DNA of 9,120 bases from Ruminococcus sp. Its GTDB lineage: Bacteria > Bacillota > Clostridia > Oscillospirales > Acutalibacteraceae. Below, piece by piece: positions 5,607-9,120 of the stretch. Location: NCBI GenBank assembly GCA_022510985.1, contig JAFLSL010000028.1, positions 1 through 9,120 on the forward strand. The letters are read 5' to 3'. The position numbers and the translations under genes were made by a program. Position 1 is the stretch's first letter, and every line of letters begins with the position of its first letter. A model generated the notes under the pieces. That model had not been told where the DNA came from. It searched no databases and saw only the letters and a list, made by a program, of their open reading frames with translations.

Positions 5607-8393
5607 ATGCCCAGAAAAAAGAAAACACCTGAGCAAGGAGATACTACCTTGCAAAAAATTAGAAAATCCTCGCTGTTTGACTGTCCCGAGCAGGCTACGT
5701 TAAGAAAAGGGAAATTTTTCGAGAAAAATATTTTTGTTATTTTCTCGTTTTTAATTCCGTTTGCTCTGATGTTTATTGCGTTTGCGGTTATGGGATGCCG
5801 TCCTTTCGGTGACAAACAAATCCTAGTAACCGACCTTTGGCATCAGTATTATCCGTTTTTAGTTGACTTTCAGGACAAGCTAAAGCACGGCGAATCGCTG
5901 TTTTGGTCCTGGACGCAGGGTGCCGGTACAAACTACTTTGCACTTATGTCCTACTACCTTGCAAGTCCCTTAAACTTCCTTACGGTATTCGTTCCCAACG
6001 AATGGCTGGATATGTTTTTGACCTTCTCCGTTGTACTTAAAATCGGGCTTGCGGGCGGATTTTTCGCTATGTTCTTACGCTACACCTTTAAACGTGACGA
6101 CATCTCTCTCGTGATTTTCTCAACAAGCTTTGCACTTTCCGCCTTCTTTATGGGCTATTATTGGTGCGAAATCTGGCTTGATACTGTTGCTTTAACGCCG
6201 CTTGTTGTGATGGGCTTTACCGCCTTAATGCGTGAGGGAAAATACCGCTTGTATGTAATTACACTCGCACTTTCAGTGCTTGCAAACTACTATGTCGGAC
6301 TTTTCACCTGCATTTTTATGGTGCTTATTTTCATCGGCTACAGCGTTTGCCGTTGGGACGGATTTAAAGAATTCGGAAAACGCTTTGCACGCATCGGCGT
6401 TTGCTCCGTTGTGGCAATTCTTCTTACCCTGTTCTTTATGTTGCCCGCTTTCTTCGGACTTCAGAACACTCACGCCGCAGGAAGCACCTTCCCCACAGGA
6501 TACCAGATTAACATCGGCTCCTCAAACGATTTTCTCGGCACAATGGACGCTATCAGACAGGTTATCTCAAACACGGGTGCGTTCATCAAACCCGCTACAA
6601 CCGAGGGCTTGCCGAACATCGCGTGCGGTGTAATCTCCTTAGTGCTTGCGATTATGTTTATGGTGTCGAGAAAGATAAGACTTCGTGAAAAGATTTTTAA
6701 CGGCTGTTTACTTCTTTTCCTTATAATGAGTTTTATCATTCGTCAGCTCGACTATATGTGGCACGGTTTCCACTTTACAAATATGATACCCTACCGTTTC
6801 AGCTACCTTGTAAGCTTTATTCTCGTACTTATGGCGTTCAGAGCTTTTCAGGTGCTTGACGGAATAAACTATTTTGATATTATTCTTACGGCTTTGGTAA
6901 GTGCATTAGTTGTACTTTCCTGCATAGGAACTCAGGAAATTCTCGTAATTATTGCGACTTCGGGCATTGCCGTTTTAATCCTCGTTACTCTTTTCCTCTA
7001 CAAAAAAGAGATTATTAAAAAACCCGTTATGTGCATTATTTTGGCGGCGATTGTTGTCGCTCAAAGCGGAGCAACCGCATACATCGGCGTAAAAACAACA
7101 TCCGTTACCACAACCTACGATTATCCCCGAGGCGGCGAAAACACCGCAAACGTGGTAGATTATATGAAGAAAACAGAGGAAAACACACCCGAGCTTTGGC
7201 GAGCTGACTTTACAAGCACCCAGACGCTTTGCGATTCCTCTCTGAACCGCTTTAACGGTATCTCGATGTTTAACTCGATGACCAACGAAAGCTTTACCAG
7301 ATTTGCCGAGAACTTCGGACTAATGGGCTGGCTTTCGGGCAACCGCTACACCTACGCGGAAAGCTCACCCGTTACGGATATGTTTATGAACCTAAAATAC
7401 ATCATTTCACGCGACGGAAACTTCAACAACGCAAAATATCTCTCCGAAGCTTTTTCCTCATCGACTGTAAAGCTCCTTAAAAACAAGGCGTACATTCCGA
7501 TGGGAATGATGGTAAATGACGACCTTCTTAACTACAACGGCGAAGACGCAGAGGACACCTACAACGTTTTTGAAAAACAGAACGAATTCTTCTCGCTTGC
7601 AACAGGCATCGACAAGGACGTTTACACCAAGCTCGACGTTGTGGATCAGGGCCACACGGATTATGAACAATTCCCCGTAAACCGCCTTGACTACGGCAGC
7701 TACAGCTTCTCCTCAAACGATCAGACAAACGCTCCTCACCTTAAATGGAACTATCGAGCACCCAAGGACGGCTACTACTTCGCCTACGTTCAGATTACCG
7801 ACGCCGACAACATTACGGTTATGGCGAATGACGCGGCACGCGTGGGAACATCTAACTTCTACATCAAGCGTCCCTACATTATGTCTATCGGCTACTTCAA
7901 CAAGGGCGACAAAATTTCGATTTACAGCGACCTTGACGCAGGTGCAAACGGCTCGGCTAAGGTTTATGTAAATCTTCTCAACGAGGATGTGTTCAACAAG
8001 GGCTTTAGCGAGCTTGTGGGCAACGCAATGGAAACAACCTCGCTGACAGGCTCCTCGATGGCAGGCGACATTTACGCTTCAAAGGACGGACTTTTCTACA
8101 CCTCAATCCCATATGAGTCCGGCAAAACTGAGGACGACACACTCCTCGGAAAGCTCTTTGCAACCGAAAACGAAGGCTGGACAGCAACTGTTGACGGCAA
8201 GAAAACAGAAATTACTCCGATTGCCCACGCACTCGTAGCCTTTAAGCTTGACAAAGGAAAGCACAGCGTCAGCTTACGCTACATTCCGAAGGGCTTTACA
8301 AAAGGAGCAATTCTCACCTTTATCGGACTTGCTCTCTTTATCGGTTACACGGTGCTCAGAGTTGTAAAGAAAAAGAAAGTAACAATTTTTTGA
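5607..8393 (+). CDS. YfhO-family GT-C membrane glycosyltransferase
   Basis: A 928-residue integral membrane protein. After a cytoplasmic basic N-terminus and a first helix (about 41-62) comes the loop LVTDLWHQYYPF (73-84), with D76 as the likely catalytic acidic residue of a GT-C fold, then FWSWTQGAGTNY (99-110) and YYLASPLNFL (116-125), all hallmarks of the YfhO family. Many helices follow to about 492, then a long extracytoplasmic region (about 493-899) and a last helix (about 900-917) with a basic tail. The end, GWTATVDGKKTEI then LDKGKHSVSLRYIPKGF, is the usual YfhO C-terminal beta domain. In Bacillus, YfhO works with a CsbB-type GT2 enzyme and a GtrA/GtcA-type flippase to glycosylate lipoteichoic acid; the target here is unknown. 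ATG 5607 is chosen because AGGAG lies 8 nt upstream; an earlier in-frame ATG at 5574 lacks a site and falls at the predicted transcript start. Length is close to that of known relatives. Confidence 0.92.
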   Translation: MPRKKKTPEQGDTTLQKIRKSSLFDCPEQATLRKGKFFEKNIFVIFSFLIPFALMFIAFAVMGCRPFGDKQILVTDLWHQYYPFLVDFQDKLKHGESLFWSWTQGAGTNYFALMSYYLASPLNFLTVFVPNEWLDMFLTFSVVLKIGLAGGFFAMFLRYTFKRDDISLVIFSTSFALSAFFMGYYWCEIWLDTVALTPLVVMGFTALMREGKYRLYVITLALSVLANYYVGLFTCIFMVLIFIGYSVCRWDGFKEFGKRFARIGVCSVVAILLTLFFMLPAFFGLQNTHAAGSTFPTGYQINIGSSNDFLGTMDAIRQVISNTGAFIKPATTEGLPNIACGVISLVLAIMFMVSRKIRLREKIFNGCLLLFLIMSFIIRQLDYMWHGFHFTNMIPYRFSYLVSFILVLMAFRAFQVLDGINYFDIILTALVSALVVLSCIGTQEILVIIATSGIAVLILVTLFLYKKEIIKKPVMCIILAAIVVAQSGATAYIGVKTTSVTTTYDYPRGGENTANVVDYMKKTEENTPELWRADFTSTQTLCDSSLNRFNGISMFNSMTNESFTRFAENFGLMGWLSGNRYTYAESSPVTDMFMNLKYIISRDGNFNNAKYLSEAFSSSTVKLLKNKAYIPMGMMVNDDLLNYNGEDAEDTYNVFEKQNEFFSLATGIDKDVYTKLDVVDQGHTDYEQFPVNRLDYGSYSFSSNDQTNAPHLKWNYRAPKDGYYFAYVQITDADNITVMANDAARVGTSNFYIKRPYIMSIGYFNKGDKISIYSDLDAGANGSAKVYVNLLNEDVFNKGFSELVGNAMETTSLTGSSMAGDIYASKDGLFYTSIPYESGKTEDDTLLGKLFATENEGWTATVDGKKTEITPIAHALVAFKLDKGKHSVSLRYIPKGFTKGAILTFIGLALFIGYTVLRVVKKKKVTIF

Positions 8394-8400
8394 TTTTCCT

Positions 8401-8505
8401 CATCAGATGTGAACGTTCTTATTTGAATTTCATCTCCCCCTGACGTTTGTGTCACTATCAAATTTTGGATAGAGAGGATAATTTCTGCGATAGACTGTTA
8501 TAAAC
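8401..8505 (-). repeat. Dispersed intergenic repeat, copy 2 (shorter)
   Basis: Read on the minus strand: AGTCTATCGCAGAAATTATCC, then CTATCCAAAATTTGATAGTG, then AGGGGGAGATGAAATTC. It aligns with copy 3 in the same orientation and with copy 1 in the opposite one. Compared with the other copies it lacks the first 40 or so bases (the TTACAGAAAA part), where the terminator stem now lies, and the terminal hairpin is eroded. Confidence 0.7.
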
Positions 8506-8512
8506 AAACGAT

Positions 8513-8543
8513 AAAAGGCTTCCGAAAAATTCGGAAGCCTTTT
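8513..8543. terminator. Bidirectional intrinsic terminator after the YfhO-type gene
   Basis: AAAAGGCTTCCGAA (8513-8526) and TTCGGAAGCCTTTT (8530-8543) form a perfect 14-bp stem with a 3-nt loop. A-tract and T-tract ends make it usable in both directions, ending the plus-strand YfhO-type gene and the minus-strand deoxyribosyltransferase gene. It lies between repeat copies 2 and 3. Confidence 0.9.
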
Positions 8544-8549
8544 CACTTA

Positions 8550-8714
8550 TTCATTATTAGTTGTCCACGTCATGCGTGGACGTCCCTCTCTTAAATTCAT
8601 TTCCCCCTAACCTTAGTGCCACTATCAAGCTTTGGGTAGAAGGGATAAGTTCTACTGTAGACTTTTATTAAACCTGAATTTTCTGTAATCATTCAATTCT
8701 TAACTCTTAATTGT
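8550..8714 (-). repeat. Dispersed intergenic repeat, copy 3 (most complete)
   Basis: Read on the minus strand it begins directly after the stop codon of the deoxyribosyltransferase gene: ACAATTAAGAGTTAAGAATTG, then ATTACAGAAAA, TAATAAAAGTCTACAGTAGAA, CTTGATAGTG, TAGGGGGAAATGAATTTAAG and a closing hairpin. It aligns to copy 1 over about 150 bp and to copy 2 over about 100 bp. It has no open frame. Together with copy 2 and the terminator it accounts for the whole 8394-8714 gap; no other feature was seen there. Confidence 0.7.
8563..8581. repeat. 7-bp inverted repeat at the end of repeat copy 3
   Basis: GTCCACG and CGTGGAC flank TCATG. The corresponding place in copy 1 (about 3672-3686) keeps only a weaker CACG/CGTG pair, so the hairpin appears to be a part of the repeat that has decayed elsewhere. 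Confidence 0.6.
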
Positions 8715-9120
8715 CTAAAACATTTTGCCCTCATATGGTTTATACGGCATTTTATCAAAGTCATAATCAGCAAGCTCGTCAAGCGTGATATTGGTATGAC
8801 TTCCCTCGTGAATCATAAGGTTTGAGTCCTCGCCCAAATGCACAACGACAACGGGCGTATTTGTGCCGAAAGCGTAGCCGCATTCCCATGCGGTACCGCT
8901 GTCGCTGTAGCCGCCGTAATAAAGCATCACAACCGCGTCCGCCCAGTCGATAAACCTTTTATCATTCATAAAAGTTTCTTTAGACCATGCAGGTGAGCCG
9001 ACAGTTTCCTCGCTTCTGACCTCGTTAAGTCTGGGGCTGAAAACCTCAAATCCCCTGCTCATCAATATTTTTTCAACCTTTTCAACATTCTCAAGCTCCG
9101 TCTCATTAAAAAACGGACTT
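8715..9120 (-). CDS. Nucleoside 2-deoxyribosyltransferase, partial (start beyond right edge)
   Basis: The frame ends with TAG at 8715-8717 and stays open to the right edge, giving 134 residues. Reading starts SPFFNETELENVEKVEKI, matching the usual AGPFF...E opening of the family, so the true start lies a short way outside the window. Internal ATG and TTG codons near 9060-9065 are not the start. WADAVVMLYY and then DSGTAWECGYAFGTNTPVVV carry the family pattern D-S-G-T-x-x-E-x-G-x-A; the Glu codon at 8883-8885 is the expected catalytic nucleophile that forms the 2-deoxyribosyl intermediate. The enzyme swaps bases between deoxynucleosides in nucleoside salvage in the cytosol. The family normally has about 150 residues, so little is missing. 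Related domains also occur in toxin and antiphage proteins, but nothing beside it supports that here. Confidence 0.85.
   Translation of the reverse strand, partial: SPFFNETELENVEKVEKILMSRGFEVFSPRLNEVRSEETVGSPAWSKETFMNDKRFIDWADAVVMLYYGGYSDSGTAWECGYAFGTNTPVVVVHLGEDSNLMIHEGSHTNITLDELADYDFDKMPYKPYEGKMF

Noticed and set aside
5459..5815. N-terminal extension of the GtrA-type protein to an ATG at 5815
   Set aside because: The extension crosses both divergent promoters and the first 209 bases of the YfhO-type gene. The internal ATG at 5458 has a good ribosome binding site and gives the normal GtrA length.
6280..7971. Several long open frames inside the YfhO-type gene, such as 6280-6633 (+) and 7687-7971 (+)
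   Set aside because: They are out-of-frame readings of a well-supported 928-residue gene, with low-complexity composition and no ribosome binding sites.
8401..8714. CRISPR-like array or tRNA/rRNA remnant
   Set aside because: Only two imperfect repeats of about 100-165 bp are present locally, without short identical repeats or spacers, and no cloverleaf or rRNA motif is recognisable.
8715..9065. Deoxyribosyltransferase gene starting inside the window near 9060-9065
   Set aside because: The frame continues upstream with the family-typical SPFFNETELENVEK stretch to the window edge, so the gene is partial.

Overview
The window looks like a chromosomal stretch of a low-to-moderate GC Gram-positive anaerobe of the class Clostridia, probably Ruminococcus/Oscillospiraceae-like. 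The signs are AGGAGG-type ribosome binding sites, sigma-A type promoters, a Gram-positive type lipoprotein, a secreted lysine-rich Ig-like protein, and a GtrA/YfhO pair typical of Firmicute envelope glycosylation. This placement is inference from style; no rRNA or marker gene is present.

Layout, left to right. (1) 1-118: probable start of a minus-strand gene running off the left edge, with its own strong promoter (206-233) and a perfect inverted repeat in its leader (163-189). (2) 286-1539 (-): secreted lysine-rich protein with a C-terminal bacterial Ig-like (Big_2) domain. (3) 1540-1702: divergent promoter region. (4) 1703-3542 (+): a two-gene operon, an SDR reductase resembling YmfI (EF-P 5-aminopentanone reductase) and a nucleotidyltransferase-fold protein of the NTP_transf_5 type. 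(5) 3543-3746: convergent intergenic region with a degenerate repeat and a bidirectional terminator. (6) 5458 down to 3747 (-): a GtrA-family membrane protein followed 2 nt later by a lipoprotein with propeller-like repeats. (7) 5459-5606: divergent promoter region. (8) 5607-8393 (+): a 928-residue YfhO-family GT-C membrane protein. (9) 8394-8714: convergent intergenic region with a bidirectional terminator flanked by two more copies of the same repeat. (10) 8715 to the right edge (-): partial nucleoside 2-deoxyribosyltransferase.

How the genes may work together. GtrA/GtcA proteins and YfhO proteins are two of the three parts of the known Firmicute glycosylation system: a GT2 enzyme makes the undecaprenyl-linked sugar, GtrA flips it, and YfhO transfers it outside. 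Their divergent pairing suggests one envelope-polymer glycosylation unit, with the co-transcribed lipoprotein as a possible extracellular accessory. The GT2 enzyme is not in the window. The SDR/nucleotidyltransferase operon is separate and its joint role is unclear.

The points most worth checking are a possible AUU start codon for the SDR gene, a three-copy intergenic repeat at the 3' ends of convergent genes, and the GtrA-lipoprotein/YfhO unit.
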